The translations under genes and the position numbers were made by a program. The notes beneath the pieces are model-generated. The model was not told where the DNA came from and ran no database searches. It was given only the letters and a program-made list of their open reading frames with translations. This document shows, one piece after another, positions 63,910-64,000 of a stretch of DNA of 64,000 bases. The DNA comes from Pseudomaricurvus alkylphenolicus (GTDB taxonomy: Bacteria; Pseudomonadota; Gammaproteobacteria; Pseudomonadales; Cellvibrionaceae), in the NCBI RefSeq assembly GCF_011683955.1, contig NZ_JAAQPI010000004.1:496001-560000 (forward strand). Direction: 5' to 3'. Numbering within the stretch: the stretch's first letter is position 1; the number at the start of each line of letters is the position of its first letter.

Positions 63910-64000
63910 ATGTTGTCTTTTGATCTGGCCACGTCCCTGATGTCCACCGGTCTGCGTTCGGCCTACGGCATAGGCGCCAAACCTGCCGGCCGTAAGCCGG
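63910..64000 (+). CDS. Start of a gene running off the window, possibly GST-domain protein
   Basis: The ATG at 63910 follows GTGAGGAG, and the frame stays open to the window end (30 codons, MLSFDLATSLMSTGLRSAYG...). The opening recalls bacterial proteins with a glutathione S-transferase N-terminal domain, but too little is visible to be sure. Confidence 0.5.
   Translation, partial: MLSFDLATSLMSTGLRSAYGIGAKPAGRKP

Noticed and set aside
1-64000. CRISPR arrays or rRNA genes
   Set aside because: No regularly spaced identical repeats with unique spacers and no rRNA-like sequence were seen; the array at 58561-58640 is too short and spaced for operator sites.

Overview
The window looks like chromosome of an aerobic, probably marine, gammaproteobacterium. 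Supporting signs are three TonB-dependent receptors beside catabolic genes, a phasin, a DUF599 protein, a PQQ alcohol dehydrogenase with a fused cytochrome c domain, and HSL-type and EstB-type esterases. Base composition is moderate and patchy. The genus cannot be fixed from the sequence alone.

Layout. (1) 1-17.5 kb is a catabolic cluster: periplasmic binding protein, GST, amidohydrolase, SDR, TonB receptor, AraC-type regulator, CYP199-like P450, two acyl-CoA ligases, a ring-hydroxylating-oxygenase-like alpha subunit, an aldehyde dehydrogenase and an amidase. The oxygenase-like protein has lost two of its four Rieske cluster ligands but keeps the mononuclear iron ligands. (2) 17.6-24.5 kb is a compact, more GC-rich operon of two DUF1989 proteins, a urea-carboxylase-type enzyme and allophanate hydrolase. 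It is best read as guanidine assimilation: guanidine to carboxyguanidine to allophanate to ammonia and CO2. A metallo-beta-lactamase-fold hydrolase follows. (3) 25.4-43.1 kb holds two parallel modules, each with a TonB receptor, a DUF917 protein, a HyuA-type hydantoinase/oxoprolinase and a MalT-like LuxR regulator. One module adds an NCS1 permease, the other a hydantoin-racemase-like protein. Together they suggest uptake and breakdown of hydantoin or thiohydantoin compounds by a route without HyuB. (4) 43.2-50.8 kb is a scrambled accessory region beside a tRNA-Arg(ACG) gene. It holds degraded IS copies, a truncated aldolase, an alpha/beta hydrolase with one in-frame stop codon, a TSUP permease, a shrunken tyrosine integrase, two toxin-antitoxin pairs, an intact DDE transposase and repeated tRNA 3'-end sequences. 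(5) 50.9-64 kb is ordinary chromosome: a hydroxyisobutyrate-dehydrogenase-like enzyme, a molybdopterin oxidoreductase divergent from an HxlR regulator, a small secreted protein, LysR/nitroreductase, a CBS protein, a phasin, an esterase, a PQQ dehydrogenase, DUF599, an SDR and the start of a further gene.

How it fits together. The left half reads as scavenging of amide-, guanidine- and (thio)hydantoin-like nitrogen compounds. Outer-membrane receptors feed ligases, oxygenases, ring-opening enzymes and amidases, and the allophanate route releases ammonia. The two strongest candidates for undescribed biology are the paired DUF917-HyuA modules and the oxygenase lacking a normal Rieske site. The tRNA-Arg region, with a tRNA 3' end split exactly by a 76-bp triple-hairpin sequence, is the most unusual non-coding structure. 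Family assignments come from motif recognition only; no database search was run.
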